Under the pieces are notes generated by a model. That model was not told the origin of the DNA and ran no database searches. It saw only the letters and a program-made list of their open reading frames with translations. This document shows positions 53,811 through 63,563 of a stretch of 64,000 nt of DNA, one piece after another. Each line of letters starts with the position of its first letter. The first letter of the stretch is position 1. Source of the stretch: Halorubrum sp. BOL3-1 (GTDB taxonomy: Archaea > Halobacteriota > Halobacteria > Halobacteriales > Haloferacaceae). The translations under genes and the position numbers were made by a program. The stretch is from the NCBI RefSeq assembly GCF_004114375.1, contig NZ_CP034692.1, positions 1,860,001-1,924,000 on the forward strand, given 5' to 3'.

Positions 53811-54542
53811 TTACGTCCGTCGCCAACCGGCGTAGGTGAGGAGTCCGGCGACGAGGAGCGCCAGCGTCGGTGCCAGCGGGGTCGGCAGCGGGCCGTCGGT
53901 AACTCCTCCGGCCTCCGCGGGCGCGAGCGTGGCCGAGAACCCCGACAGGTCTGTACCGGGGCTCCACTCGGCGCCCGCGGCGCCGCCCTCGTCTGTCGCG
54001 ACCGTCGCGTCCGGCTCGACTGTCGCGTCGGCCAGCGCGTATCCGTTGGGTGCGACGAGCACGAACGGCCGATCCGGCCGGAATTCGCTTACGAACGGTT
54101 CGCTCACGACTAGCCGGTCGCCGTCAACCGCGGCGAGGTTCAACCACGACGCTGAGAGGCGAACGACGCCGGTCCCGTCCGTCGACTCAATTTCGGTCCG
54201 CACGTCGGAGACGCGCATCTCTCGTCCCGTCTCGGTCGCGGTCCGCTCGGCGATCCGCGTCACCCGGTCGTCGAACCGAGACGTGACGTTCCCGGACCGT
54301 CCGCGCAGCTCCTCGAACGCCGCCTCGTCGGCGTCGTCAGCGAGGTCGTACGTCAGTACGAGCGTGACCGTCGCGTCGCCGTCCGCGTCGAGCGCGACGA
54401 CGAACGACGGCCTTTCCTCGACTGCCGGCTCCGCCTCCGAGCCGTCGAGCGCCGCGACGCTCGGAGCGAGGAACGTAGCGATCACCGCGAGCGCCGCAAC
54501 GGAGGCGACAACGACGACGATCCGACCGCGAGAACGAGTCAC
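53811..54542 (-). CDS. Membrane-anchored extracellular domain protein (DUF7345-like)
   Basis: The protein has 243 residues. A signal/anchor helix lies at about 7-30, and the C-terminal helix near 220-240 (LAPTLALLVAGLLTYAGW) anchors it. The domain between (VALDADGDATVTLVLTYDLADDADEAAFEEL...) is shared with the extracellular part of the regulator at 56740: the pattern of a Ser/Val strand, EYERFQGR-like helix and WLNLAAVDGDRLVVSEPF strands aligns. The gene overlaps the end of the acidic surface protein gene by ATGA. The function is unknown. Confidence 0.75.
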   Translation of the reverse strand: MTRSRGRIVVVVASVAALAVIATFLAPSVAALDGSEAEPAVEERPSFVVALDADGDATVTLVLTYDLADDADEAAFEELRGRSGNVTSRFDDRVTRIAERTATETGREMRVSDVRTEIESTDGTGVVRLSASWLNLAAVDGDRLVVSEPFVSEFRPDRPFVLVAPNGYALADATVEPDATVATDEGGAAGAEWSPGTDLSGFSATLAPAEAGGVTDGPLPTPLAPTLALLVAGLLTYAGWRRT

Positions 54543-56560
54543 TCGTCGTCCTCCTCGTCGTCATCGTCGTCTCCCTCCTCGTCGTCATCGTCGTCGGTAT
54601 CGTCTTCGGCCTCGTCGTCGCTCTCGTCTTCGGTCTCGGCGTTATCACCCTCAGACTCGTCGCTCTCGTCTTCGGCATCGTCATCGTCCGCGGCGAACTC
54701 GAACTCGAGTTCGCCCTCGCGGTCGCCGTCTTCGACTTCGATCCCGACCTCGTCGTCGTCGGGCAGCGTCACGTCGATCCGCCCGTCCGCATCGGTCGTT
54801 CCGGCAGCCTCGCCTCCGACCTCGACGGTCGCGCCCTCGACGGGCTCGCCGGCGGCGTCGGTCACTTCGACCGTCGCCGTCGCGCCGGGAGCGGGGTCGC
54901 CGGAGACGACGGCGATCGAGAGGTTCTCGTCGTCCGCGTCGTCGCCGCTCTCGTCGTCCACGTCGGCTTCGTCGCCGCTCTCGTCGTCCACGTCGATGTC
55001 TCCGGTCGCGATCGTCCCGTCCGAACCGACCTCGAACTCGATCTCGGCCTCGAAGTCGCCCTTGACCAGCGTCACGTCGAACTCGTCCTCGGTAGGCGCG
55101 TCGAACGAGAGCGTTCCGTTCGCGCCGGTCGTTCCGACTCGGTCGCCGTCGACGGAGACGGAGACGTCCTCGACCGCTTCACTGTCGTAGGTCACCGAGA
55201 CGTCAACGGTCCCGTTCTCGACGGAGCCGCTGACGGAGAACCGCTCTGCGAAGTCGTCGTCGCGGTCGTCGCGGTCGTCGTCCGCGCCGAGCGTGAGCTC
55301 CAGTTCGCCCTCGCGCTCGCCGTCCGCGACTTCGATGTCGACCTCGTCGTCGTCGGGCAACGTCACTTCGATTCGGCCGTCCGCGTCGGTCGTCCCGGCG
55401 GCTCGGTCACCCAGTTCGACCGTCGCGCCCTCGACGGGCTCGGCGGCGGCGGTCACGCGGAGCGTCACCGTCGCGTTCGGCTCGGCCGTGCCGTTGGCGA
55501 TCGAGATCGAGAGGGGAGTCTCGTCGGCGGCGTCGTCACCGTCGTCCCGCTCGCGCGGTTCGGTCTCTTCCTCGAACTCGAAGACCTCGCCGGTCTGGCC
55601 GTCGACGCTCACGTCGGCCTCGCCGGTCGTCTCAGGGCCGAAGAAGGTGAACTCGAACTCGTAGTAGCCGTCGTCCTCGTCGCGGTCGGTGGACCGAAGC
55701 GTCCACTCGCCGTCTGCGTCGGTCGACAACTGCTCCGTGGCGGCGGTGAGCGCCTCGCTCTGGTTCACCTCGAAGGTGCCGTCGCCGGGCTGTTCGCGCT
55801 CGATCTCTCGTGACCGCTCGCCGTCGTCACTCTCGACCTCGATGGAGACGCCGCCGTCGACCTCCAGCGAGAACTCGCCGGCGCTCTCACCGGTGTACTG
55901 CGCGAGCAGGGCGCTCGCGCCGGTTCCGGTCACGCGGGTGAGCCGCTCTCTGGCGTCCGCGTTCGCGCTCTGATTGTAGCCGGCCGCCCGGAGCTCGATC
56001 CCGGAGACGTCGTCCGCGCCGTCCGCGACCCGTTCGAAGCCGCGGTCGACCGTCCGAGCCTGTCCAGAGAGGACCGCGAGCCGCTGGGCGAACTCGCCGC
56101 GGTCGATCTCGGCGTCCTCGTAGGCGACGCGGGCCTCGCGCTGGTCGGCGACGACCCCGTCGGCGCGCTCGCGGAGCGCCGCCGACCGCTCCGCGAGGAT
56201 CGCCGCGCGTTCGGACTCGTTCGCGTCTTCGAGCGCCGCGTCGAAAGACGAGGCGTCCACGTCACCCGACACCTCGTCGTCGGTAACTGCGATGATCGTC
56301 GCGAGCTGCTGTCCGACCGTCGCTCGCGAAGCGCCGTCGGTCGCGTTTCCGTCGTCGGAACCGCTCGCGTTTCCGTTCGTCGTGTTTCCGTCGGTCTGTG
56401 CGGAGACGGTCGACGCGTCGATACCGGTCGGCGCCGCTCCGTCCGTTCCAATGTCCGTCGCGTCCCCGCCGGTCGACGCGCTCGCCAGCGCGCCGCCGGG
56501 CACGGCGCCCACGACGAGCCCCAATGCCACGAGAACGGTCAGGATTTGTGTGCCTCGCAT
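54539..56560 (-). CDS. Large acidic surface protein with repeated Ig/carboxypeptidase-regulatory-like domains
   Basis: The protein has 673 residues. The signal sequence (TQILTVLVALGLVVGAVPGGALA) suggests export by Sec. A helical domain of about 100-260 and a PepSY-like stretch (YYEFEFTFFGPETTGEADVSVDGQTGEVFEFEEE) follow. Two near-identical repeats with GTTDADGRI-VTLPDDDEV lie at about 390-460 and 560-630, with a related region between. A highly acidic C-terminus (mostly D and E) ends the protein. It is a haloarchaeal DUF7096-like or similar surface protein of unknown function. It shares a divergent promoter region with the regulator. Confidence 0.7.
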   Translation of the reverse strand: MRGTQILTVLVALGLVVGAVPGGALASASTGGDATDIGTDGAAPTGIDASTVSAQTDGNTTNGNASGSDDGNATDGASRATVGQQLATIIAVTDDEVSGDVDASSFDAALEDANESERAAILAERSAALRERADGVVADQREARVAYEDAEIDRGEFAQRLAVLSGQARTVDRGFERVADGADDVSGIELRAAGYNQSANADARERLTRVTGTGASALLAQYTGESAGEFSLEVDGGVSIEVESDDGERSREIEREQPGDGTFEVNQSEALTAATEQLSTDADGEWTLRSTDRDEDDGYYEFEFTFFGPETTGEADVSVDGQTGEVFEFEEETEPRERDDGDDAADETPLSISIANGTAEPNATVTLRVTAAAEPVEGATVELGDRAAGTTDADGRIEVTLPDDDEVDIEVADGEREGELELTLGADDDRDDRDDDFAERFSVSGSVENGTVDVSVTYDSEAVEDVSVSVDGDRVGTTGANGTLSFDAPTEDEFDVTLVKGDFEAEIEFEVGSDGTIATGDIDVDDESGDEADVDDESGDDADDENLSIAVVSGDPAPGATATVEVTDAAGEPVEGATVEVGGEAAGTTDADGRIDVTLPDDDEVGIEVEDGDREGELEFEFAADDDDAEDESDESEGDNAETEDESDDEAEDDTDDDDDEEGDDDDDEEDDE

Positions 56561-56585
56561 GACGATCGCAACAAAAGTCCCTACC

Positions 56586-56714
56586 CTCATATACTGGGAC
56601 GACCGTGGTACTCCGTTCCGCCGAGTTTCGATGTCTTGGGTCCACGAGACGGACCGTTTCACCGAGTTTCACCGCGTTTCTCGGCACCGTCACGAGACGA
56701 TCTGTGGGTTTAAT
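56586..56714. promoter_or_regulatory. Divergent promoter region
   Basis: For the surface protein the minus strand reads gtatatgagg (56586-56595), about 27-35 nt before the ATG at 56560. For the regulator, gtttaattc (56706-56714) lies about 26-34 nt before the ATG at 56740. Both spacings fit leaderless transcripts. Confidence 0.5.
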
Positions 56715-56739
56715 TCCGGCGGCGAAGAACTATCTATCA

Positions 56740-57888
56740 ATGAAACGACGCGGCCGGACGACCGGTTCGATCGCCGCCCTCCTCCTCGCCGTCTGCTGCG
56801 TGGCGGCTCTCGGCGTCGCCGTCCCCGCCGGTGCGCAGTCCGTCGCGGTCCCCCAGACCGACGATCAGCCCGCCCCGGACAACACGATCACGCGGATCGA
56901 CCTCGCTGCCGACGGCTCGGCGACGTGGGAGATCACCCTCCGGACGCGACTCGAAAACGACTCCGACGTCGCGGAGTACGAGCGGTTCCAAGGCCGGTTC
57001 CGGTCGAACACGAGCCGCTACCTCGATCCCTTCTCCGAACGGATGTCCGGCGTCGTCGCGGCCGCGAACGACTCGTCGGACCGCGAGATGCGCGCGACCG
57101 ACTTCGCGGCCGACACCGCGATACAGGAGGTCCCGCGGCGGTGGGGCGTCGTTCGCTTCCGGTTCACGTGGACCGGCTTCGCCGCGGTCGACGGCGACGC
57201 CGTGGTCGCCGGGGACGTCTTCGCTGGGGGGTTCTTTATCACCGACGACGACTCGCTGGCCGTCTCGGTGCCGGACGGGTACGCGGTCGAGTCGGTCTCC
57301 CCGGACCCGGACGAGGTCGGCGACGGCGTCGTCGAGTGGCGCGGCCGCGAGGACTTCGACGACGGCCGGCCGAGCGTCCGCGCCGTGCCGGCGGCGAGAG
57401 GCGGCGGCGACGCCGGCGGCGACGGCGCGGGCGGAGGGGCGGACTCGGGCGGGGTCGGGAACGCAACTCTCCTCGCCGCGCTCGCACTCGTCTTCGGGGC
57501 GGCCGGACTCGCCGCATACGCCGTGCGGACCGGTCGGCTCGGACTCGGCGGCGAGCAGACCGATCACGGGAGAGGCTCCACGGCCACAGACCGCAACGAC
57601 GCCGTCGACGATGACGGCGGGGCCGCCACTACGACCGAGCCCGGCACCGGCAACGAGTCCGACGCGGTCGATCCCGAACTCCTCACCGACGAGGACCGGA
57701 TCAGGCGGACCCTCCGCGAGCGCGATGGACGGATGAAGCAGTCCGACGTAGTCGAGGAACTCGGCTGGTCGAAATCAAAGACCTCGCGCGTGCTCTCGCG
57801 GATGGCTGAGGAGGGTGATATCGAGAAGCTGCGGATCGGCCGCGAGAACGTGATCGATCTCGCCGCCGACCCGGCCGACGAGGACTGA
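56740..57888 (+). CDS. Membrane-bound regulator: extracellular domain, one helix, winged helix
   Basis: The protein has 382 residues. A signal helix lies at about 8-32. An extracellular part (about 45-215) is similar to the domain encoded at 53811. A Gly/Ala-rich linker leads to one membrane helix (about 245-265, LLAALALVFGAAGLAAYAV), then an acidic linker and a cytoplasmic winged helix (about 310-380: LTDEDRIRRTLRERDGRMKQ, VVEELGWSKSKTSRVLSRMAEEGD). It is built like a one-component membrane regulator that passes an outside signal to DNA. It probably controls the divergent genes; this is inference. Confidence 0.75.
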   Translation: MKRRGRTTGSIAALLLAVCCVAALGVAVPAGAQSVAVPQTDDQPAPDNTITRIDLAADGSATWEITLRTRLENDSDVAEYERFQGRFRSNTSRYLDPFSERMSGVVAAANDSSDREMRATDFAADTAIQEVPRRWGVVRFRFTWTGFAAVDGDAVVAGDVFAGGFFITDDDSLAVSVPDGYAVESVSPDPDEVGDGVVEWRGREDFDDGRPSVRAVPAARGGGDAGGDGAGGGADSGGVGNATLLAALALVFGAAGLAAYAVRTGRLGLGGEQTDHGRGSTATDRNDAVDDDGGAATTTEPGTGNESDAVDPELLTDEDRIRRTLRERDGRMKQSDVVEELGWSKSKTSRVLSRMAEEGDIEKLRIGRENVIDLAADPADED

Positions 57889-57939
57889 CCGGCGCGACCG
57901 CTGGCCGGAATCAGTGCGAAAGAGAAGGGCGAGGTCGGA

Positions 57940-59364
57940 TCAGTCCGCCGCTTCGACGGCTTCGCGCTCGGCGTCGTCCTCGCGGTAGTACTCCTCGATG
58001 AACTCCTCGTCGACCCGGTTGAGGGCCTCCTTCGGGAGCGTCGAGAGGAGGTCCCAGCCGATAGAGAGGGTCTCCTCGATGTCACGGTTCGTCTCGAAGC
58101 CCTGGTCGATGAACTCCGACTCGAACGCGTCCGCGAAGTCGAGATACTTGTTGTCGAGCTCCGAGAGCGCCTCGCGGCCGACGATGTTCACGAGGTCGCG
58201 GAGGTCTTCGCCCTCCGCGTACGCCGCGAACATCTGGTTCGCGACGTCCTCGTGGTCGGCGCGGGTGAGGCCCTCACCGATCCCGTCGTCCATCAGCCGG
58301 GAGAGGCTGGGAAGGACGTTGACGGGAGGTTCGAGCCCCTGACTGTTGAGATCGGGGTCGACGTAGATCTGTCCTTCGGTGATGTACCCGGTCAGGTCCG
58401 GGATCGGGTGGGTGTCGTCGTCGCCCGGCATCGTGAGGATCGGGATCTGCGTGACCGACCCCTCACGACCCTGTATCCGGCCCGCGCGCTCGTACAGCTG
58501 CGCCAGGTCGGTGTACATGTACCCGGGGTATCCGCGGCGACCGGGCACCTCCTCGCGGGCCGCGCCGATCTCGCGGAGCGCCTCGCAGTAGTTGGTCATG
58601 TCCGTCAGGATGACGAGGACGTGGTAGTCCTTCTCGAAGGCGAGGTACTCGGCCGTGGTGAGCACCATCCGCGGCGTGACCGTCCGCTCGACGGCGGGGT
58701 CGTCCGCGAGGTTCATGAAGACGACGGAGCGCTCCAAGGCGCCGGTGCGCTCGAAGTCCTCCATGAACTCGTTCGCCTCCTCTTGGGTGATCCCCATCGC
58801 GCCGAAGATGACGGCGAACTCGGAGCCGTCCTCGTCGTCGTCGCCCTCCTCCTCTTCGGGCACGCTGGCCTGCCGCGCGATCTGCATCGCCAGCTCGCTG
58901 TGCGGCTGGCCCGAGCTGGAGAAGATCGGGAGCTTCTGGCCCCGCACCAGGGTGTTCATCCCGTCGATGGCGGAGACGCCCGTCTCGATGAACTCCTCGG
59001 GGTACTCCCGGGAGTACGGGTTGATCGCCGCGCCGACGATGTCCCGTCGCTCCTCGGGGACGATCTCCGGACCGTCGTCGATCGGCCGACCGGAGCCGTC
59101 CATCACCCGCCCGAGGAGGTCCTCGGTGACGGGCATCTTCATCGTCTCGCCCAAGAAGCGGACGGACGCGTCTCTGTCGATACCGCTCGTCCCCTCGAAG
59201 ACCTGGATGGCGACGACGCCCTCCGAGGACTCGAGCACCTGACCGCGCAGCGTCTCGCCCTGTGCCGTCTCGATCTCGACGATCTCGTCGTAGCCGATCG
59301 CCTCGTCGACCTCGGCGTACACGAGGGGACCGCTGATCTCGGTGATGGTTTGGTACTCTTTCAT
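57940..59364 (-). CDS. atpB: A-type ATP synthase subunit B
   Basis: The protein has 474 residues. It contains the nucleotide-binding-like core with [20 protein letters not shown], in place of a P-loop, and the family signature [19 protein letters not shown]. The start [20 protein letters not shown] is typical. It is the non-catalytic subunit in the A3B3 ring. The gene follows atpA with only a one-base gap. Its acidic C-terminal tail is [13 protein letters not shown]-like. Confidence 0.97.
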   Translation of the reverse strand: MKEYQTITEISGPLVYAEVDEAIGYDEIVEIETAQGETLRGQVLESSEGVVAIQVFEGTSGIDRDASVRFLGETMKMPVTEDLLGRVMDGSGRPIDDGPEIVPEERRDIVGAAINPYSREYPEEFIETGVSAIDGMNTLVRGQKLPIFSSSGQPHSELAMQIARQASVPEEEEGDDDEDGSEFAVIFGAMGITQEEANEFMEDFERTGALERSVVFMNLADDPAVERTVTPRMVLTTAEYLAFEKDYHVLVILTDMTNYCEALREIGAAREEVPGRRGYPGYMYTDLAQLYERAGRIQGREGSVTQIPILTMPGDDDTHPIPDLTGYITEGQIYVDPDLNSQGLEPPVNVLPSLSRLMDDGIGEGLTRADHEDVANQMFAAYAEGEDLRDLVNIVGREALSELDNKYLDFADAFESEFIDQGFETNRDIEETLSIGWDLLSTLPKEALNRVDEEFIEEYYREDDAEREAVEAAD

Positions 59365-59365
59365 G

Positions 59366-61141
59366 TTAGTAGAGGCTCCGGAGTTCCTCGGCGATGTCCG
59401 CTTTGAGCTCCTCGACGTACTCCTCGTAGTCCTCCTGGACGCCGATCCGGTTGATCCGGGGGGCGGCCTCGGTGTCGACGATCTCTTCGACCGGCACGCC
59501 GGCGTCGAGCGCGTCGAACGCCTCGTCGTTGAACTTCTGGATCGTCGTCAACATGAGGTACGTCTTCTCCGGCGGGCAGTACGTGTCCACCGGGTGGAAC
59601 GCGTTCTGCTGGAGGTACGCCTCGCGCAGGTAGCGCGCGACCTCCAAGGTGAGCTGCTGGTCGTCCGGGAGCGCGTCCTTCCCGACGAGCTGGACGATCT
59701 CCTGCAGCTCCGTCTCCTCGTCGAGCACGTCGACCGCCCACTGGCGCCGCTCCGCCCAGTCGTCTGCGACCTCGTCTTCGAACCACGGGTCCAGCTGGTC
59801 TTTGTACAGCGAGTACGACTCGTTCCAGTTGATCGACGGGAAGTGGCGGCGCTCCGCCAGATCCGCGTCGAGCGCCCAGAACGTCTTCACGATACGCAGC
59901 GTGTTCTGGGTGACGGGCTCGGAGAAGTCGCCGCCGGGCGGCGACACCGCACCGATCGCGGACACCGACCCCTCGGTCCCGTTGACGTTCTCGAAGTAGC
60001 CGGCTCGCTCGTAGAACTGCGCCAGACGTGCGGCGAGGTACGCGGGGTACCCCTCCTCGCCGGGCATCTCCTCCAGCCGGGAGGAGATCTCGCGCATGGC
60101 CTCCGCCCACCGCGAGGTGGAGTCGGCCATCAGCGCCACGTCGTACCCCATGTCGCGGTAGAACTCCGCGATCGTGATCCCCGTGTAGATACAGGACTCG
60201 CGCGCCGCGACGGGCATGTTCGAGGTGTTCGCGATGAGCGAGGTCCGGGCCATCAGCGGGTTGCCGTTGGCCGGGTCCTCCAGCTCGGGGAAGTCCTCGA
60301 TAACCTCGGTCATCTCGTTGCCGCGCTCGCCGCAGCCGACGTAGACGATGATGTCCGCGTCGGCGTACTTCGCGAGCTGGTGTTGCGTGACGGTCTTCCC
60401 GGACCCGAACGGTCCGGGAATCGCCGCCGTTCCGCCCTTCGCGATGGGGAACAGGCCGTCGAGGATGCGCTGTCCGGACACCAGCGGCGTCCGGGGCGTC
60501 TTCTTGTCGTTCGCGGGACGCGCCTGACGCACCGGCCACTCCTGGTGCATCGTGACATCCGTCCCGTCGGCCAGCTCGGCCACCGTCTCGGTGACATCGA
60601 ACGAGCCGGACTCGACGGCGGTGACCTCGGTGGTCTCGTCCGCGTCGAGGGCGTCCGGCGGCACCATCACCTTGTGGTCGATGGTGACCGTCTCCTCGAC
60701 GACGCCGACGATGTCGCCGCGGCCGACCTCGTCACCGACCTCGACCGTGGGCTCGAACTCCCACTCCTTTTCGAGGTCGATGCCGGGCGCGTCGACCCCG
60801 CGGTCGAGGTACGGACTGCCCATCTTGCCCTCCAGCACGTCCAGGGGACGCTGAACGCCGTCATAGATGGCGTCCAGCACGCCCGGGCCGAGGTCGACCG
60901 ACAGCGGCTCGCCCGTGTTCTCGACGGGTTCGCCGGGGCCGACACCGGAGGTCTCCTCGTACACCTGGACGGTCGTGAGGTCGCCTTCGATCTCGATCAC
61001 TTCCCCCATGAGCCCTTCGTCGCCGACGTAGACGACGTCGTTCATGCGGGCGTTGAGATCGCGGGCGGTCACGACCGGACCGCTCACGCTCTGAATGACG
61101 CCGTTGTCTGTCTCGGCGTCGGTTGTGTCTGCTTTGCTCAT
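59366..61141 (-). CDS. atpA: A-type ATP synthase catalytic subunit A
   Basis: The protein has 591 residues. The P-loop is GPFGSGKT, followed by [15 protein letters not shown] and [15 protein letters not shown] with the catalytic Glu region. It is the usual length and contains no intein, although inteins are known in some archaeal atpA genes. It is the ATP-forming subunit. It is tightly packed between atpF and atpB. Confidence 0.97.
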   Translation of the reverse strand: MSKADTTDAETDNGVIQSVSGPVVTARDLNARMNDVVYVGDEGLMGEVIEIEGDLTTVQVYEETSGVGPGEPVENTGEPLSVDLGPGVLDAIYDGVQRPLDVLEGKMGSPYLDRGVDAPGIDLEKEWEFEPTVEVGDEVGRGDIVGVVEETVTIDHKVMVPPDALDADETTEVTAVESGSFDVTETVAELADGTDVTMHQEWPVRQARPANDKKTPRTPLVSGQRILDGLFPIAKGGTAAIPGPFGSGKTVTQHQLAKYADADIIVYVGCGERGNEMTEVIEDFPELEDPANGNPLMARTSLIANTSNMPVAARESCIYTGITIAEFYRDMGYDVALMADSTSRWAEAMREISSRLEEMPGEEGYPAYLAARLAQFYERAGYFENVNGTEGSVSAIGAVSPPGGDFSEPVTQNTLRIVKTFWALDADLAERRHFPSINWNESYSLYKDQLDPWFEDEVADDWAERRQWAVDVLDEETELQEIVQLVGKDALPDDQQLTLEVARYLREAYLQQNAFHPVDTYCPPEKTYLMLTTIQKFNDEAFDALDAGVPVEEIVDTEAAPRINRIGVQEDYEEYVEELKADIAEELRSLY

Positions 61142-61142
61142 G

Positions 61143-61472
61143 TTAGTCTTCGTCCTCCATCAGGTCGATGCCGATGGCGCGTTTGATCTGGTCGCGCAGC
61201 CCGCCGCTGCCGGCGCCGGAGCCGCCCAGCGTCACGAGGACCGGCTCGATGCTCCCCTCGACCGCGTCGCGGGTCCCCCGCGAGAGGTGGTCGAGGTCGT
61301 CGTCGTGCATCACGACGATACCGACGCCCTCGTCGTCAAGCGTCCGCTCGACGGCGTCGTCGAGCTTCTCGTCTTTCTCGTCGTCCGGCACGTTCTCGAA
61401 CTCTCGGACGCCGGCGAGGCGGAACCCGGTCGTGAACTCCGGGCTACCGACGACCGCTATCTCCTGGCTCAT
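61143..61472 (-). CDS. atpF: A-type ATP synthase subunit F
   Basis: The protein has 109 residues. The start [21 protein letters not shown] is characteristic of subunit F, and [16 protein letters not shown] is the middle part. It is part of the central stalk. Its start overlaps the end of atpC by 4 bp. Confidence 0.95.
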   Translation of the reverse strand: MSQEIAVVGSPEFTTGFRLAGVREFENVPDDEKDEKLDDAVERTLDDEGVGIVVMHDDDLDHLSRGTRDAVEGSIEPVLVTLGGSGAGSGGLRDQIKRAIGIDLMEDED

Positions 61473-62515
61473 GTTATCACCAGCTCCGATTCGATCTCGT
61501 CGGGCGAGAGACCGGCCTCCTTCCCGCGGGCGATCGCACGGATGTTCTCCGTCTCGCGCTCCTTGGCGAGGATGTACGAGATCACCGGGGTGACCGACAC
61601 GGGGTGGATCGTGCCGAGCCGGTCGCCGTACGCCAACAGCGCGGCGTCGACCGCGTGCTCGAACGCGATGAGGCTGTCCGCCTCCTCGAGCTCGCGCAGC
61701 GCGGGACCGAGCTCCTCGTCGTACTGGCTGTCGCCGATGTACTCGACCAGCTCGTCGACGTCCTGTGCCAACCGCGCGAGCGACGAGCGGGTGAACAGGT
61801 CACCGCCCTCGATGAAGTACGCCGCGGGGTCGATGTCCGCGCCCGAGCGGGCGAGCCGGAGCGCGTTCGTCGCGTTCCGGAAGTCGACCTCGGCTCTGAG
61901 GAACGCCTCGTACTGCCGGGTCGGCTCGTCGCCGCCGAGCCCGGAGAGGAGCCGCTCGTAGAACGCGCGGTCGACCGCATTTTCGAGGGGGACCAGCACG
62001 TCGGTCTCCGCGTACTCGGCGTACGCCTCCCGCAGCGGCTCCCCGTAGATCGTGTCTTCGAGGATCTCGGTCACGCCGTCGATCGAGTCCGCTTCCAGCA
62101 GCCGGCGGATCCGGCGGTCGTCGAACTCGCCGGCGCGGATCAGGTCGACCTCGACGGCCGACTGGTCCGCGTCGGTGTAGACGCCGCGGATAACCGTCTT
62201 CACGTTCCACGCGTCGAACTTCCGGAGGTACCGGGCGATCAGGTCGTACAGCGACCCCTCGCTCCAGTCGAGGATGGCGTCGAACTGCTCCGCGAGGTTC
62301 CGGTTCAACGCGTACTCGATCAGGTCGACGCCGCCGTGGCGGCTCCCCAGGGCGTTGATCTCCGCGCCGTAGCTCGACTCCTCCATGAACCGGGCGATCT
62401 CGGCCGGACCCATGCGGGTGAGCTTGCGGTACTCCTCGTCTCCGAAGAGACCGCCGCGGCGGGCACGAACCCGCGCGACGACGTACTCGGGGTTCGAGCT
62501 GCCGGCGGCGCTCAT
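61469..62515 (-). CDS. atpC: A-type ATP synthase subunit C
   Basis: The protein has 348 residues. It is a largely helical protein with three similar helical units (VARVRARRGGLFGDEEYRKL..., ...FDAWNVKTVIRGVYT, ...HPVSVTPVISYILAKERETENIRAIARGKEAGL) as in V-type C/d subunits. It links the central stalk with the membrane ring. It overlaps atpE by 4 bp. Confidence 0.95.
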   Translation of the reverse strand: MSAAGSSNPEYVVARVRARRGGLFGDEEYRKLTRMGPAEIARFMEESSYGAEINALGSRHGGVDLIEYALNRNLAEQFDAILDWSEGSLYDLIARYLRKFDAWNVKTVIRGVYTDADQSAVEVDLIRAGEFDDRRIRRLLEADSIDGVTEILEDTIYGEPLREAYAEYAETDVLVPLENAVDRAFYERLLSGLGGDEPTRQYEAFLRAEVDFRNATNALRLARSGADIDPAAYFIEGGDLFTRSSLARLAQDVDELVEYIGDSQYDEELGPALRELEEADSLIAFEHAVDAALLAYGDRLGTIHPVSVTPVISYILAKERETENIRAIARGKEAGLSPDEIESELVIT

Positions 62516-63087
62516 TGGTCGAACAGCCGCTCCGAGGTGTTCTTCAACTCGTCGTCCCAGACGGACGCTAAGATCGAGTCGAACGTGTTGTTCACGCGAA
62601 CGCGGGAGGTGTCGCTCTCGGCGACGACGCCGCCGAGGCAGTCGACCTCGCCGTCGACCTCGGCGTTGCGGTCCGCGACGAGGTCTTCGAGCAGCTCGAC
62701 GTCCTCGGCGCGGGTGTAGACGGCGACGTCCTCGTCGTCGAACTCCGCGAGGCTCGCGTCGAGCAGAGCCACGGTGAGCTCGCGGCGGTCGTCGCCGTCG
62801 AGGCCCTCGATGGCGGCCTCGACCTCGTCGTGAACGTCCTCCAAGACGTCGCGACGGGCGCCGAGCCGCTCCTGTTTGGCCTCGAGCTTCGCCGAGGAGA
62901 GCGTCTGTTCGCGCTCCTGGTCGATCTGGTCGTCGACCTCGGCGAGCCGCTCTTCGCGGATGCGCTCCGCGTCGGTCTCCGCCTCGGCGACGATCTCGTC
63001 GGCCTCCGCCTCGGCCGCCTCGCGTATCTCCTCCGCACGCGCGCGGGCCTCATCTTCGACATCCTCAACGACAGTGTCCAGACTCAT
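62512..63087 (-). CDS. atpE: A-type ATP synthase subunit E
   Basis: The protein has 191 residues. The N-terminal half is a long charged helix (VEDVEDEARARAEEIREAAEAEADEIV), the C-terminal half a globular part (LLEDLVADRNAEVDG...). It makes the peripheral stalk. It lies 18 bp behind atpK. Confidence 0.95.
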   Translation of the reverse strand: MSLDTVVEDVEDEARARAEEIREAAEAEADEIVAEAETDAERIREERLAEVDDQIDQEREQTLSSAKLEAKQERLGARRDVLEDVHDEVEAAIEGLDGDDRRELTVALLDASLAEFDDEDVAVYTRAEDVELLEDLVADRNAEVDGEVDCLGGVVAESDTSRVRVNNTFDSILASVWDDELKNTSERLFDQ

Positions 63088-63105
63088 AGTATGAAAGACG
63101 CGTTA

Positions 63106-63354
63106 TCAGACGATGAACACGACAACCAGCGCGAGGATGACGAGCGTTTCGGGCAGCACCGTCAGGATGAGACCGTTAACGAAGAGGTCCTCGTCCTCGG
63201 CCATCGCCCCGACGGCAGCGGCGCCGATTCCGCCTTCCGCATAGCCGGCACCGAGTGCCGCGAGACCGACCGCCAGCGCGGCAGCGGCCGGGGCGTTGTT
63301 GAGTGCTCCTCCCGTCGTCAGTACAGCGTCTGCGAATGTAGTGGGTTCAAGCAT
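63106..63354 (-). CDS. atpK: A-type ATP synthase proteolipid subunit K
   Basis: The protein has 82 residues. Two membrane helices form a hairpin: residues about 15-45 (AAAALAVGLAALGAGYAEGGIGAAAVGA) and 55-80 (GLILTVLPETLVILALVVVFIV). The Glu in LPETL is the ion-binding residue of the c ring. Confidence 0.95.
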   Translation of the reverse strand: MLEPTTFADAVLTTGGALNNAPAAAALAVGLAALGAGYAEGGIGAAAVGAMAEDEDLFVNGLILTVLPETLVILALVVVFIV

Positions 63355-63410
63355 TGGTAGTGGTGTGTAGTGCTCGTTTCCGAACGAATTGATATTCGAC
63401 CTACCACAGT

Positions 63411-63418
63411 CATAAAGG
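63411..63418 (-). promoter_or_regulatory. Internal promoter before atpK
   Basis: The minus strand reads cctttatgactg about 57-64 nt before the atpK ATG, in the 209-bp gap between atpI and atpK. Extra transcription from here would fit the need for many copies of the ring subunit K. Confidence 0.4.
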
Positions 63419-63563
63419 TTCTCAAAACGTCCGACAGCGGATCGCTACGACGGTATTAAACACGTGGAAGCGGGACCCGCGGCGTGCCGTCGAGACGGTG
63501 AGACGACGCTCGTCGAGCGCGGCGAAACGGACGGTCAAAAACGGACCTCGAGGGTCGGAGCCG

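Noticed and set aside
59366-61141. Intein in atpA
   Set aside because: The protein has the normal length and an uninterrupted P-loop region.
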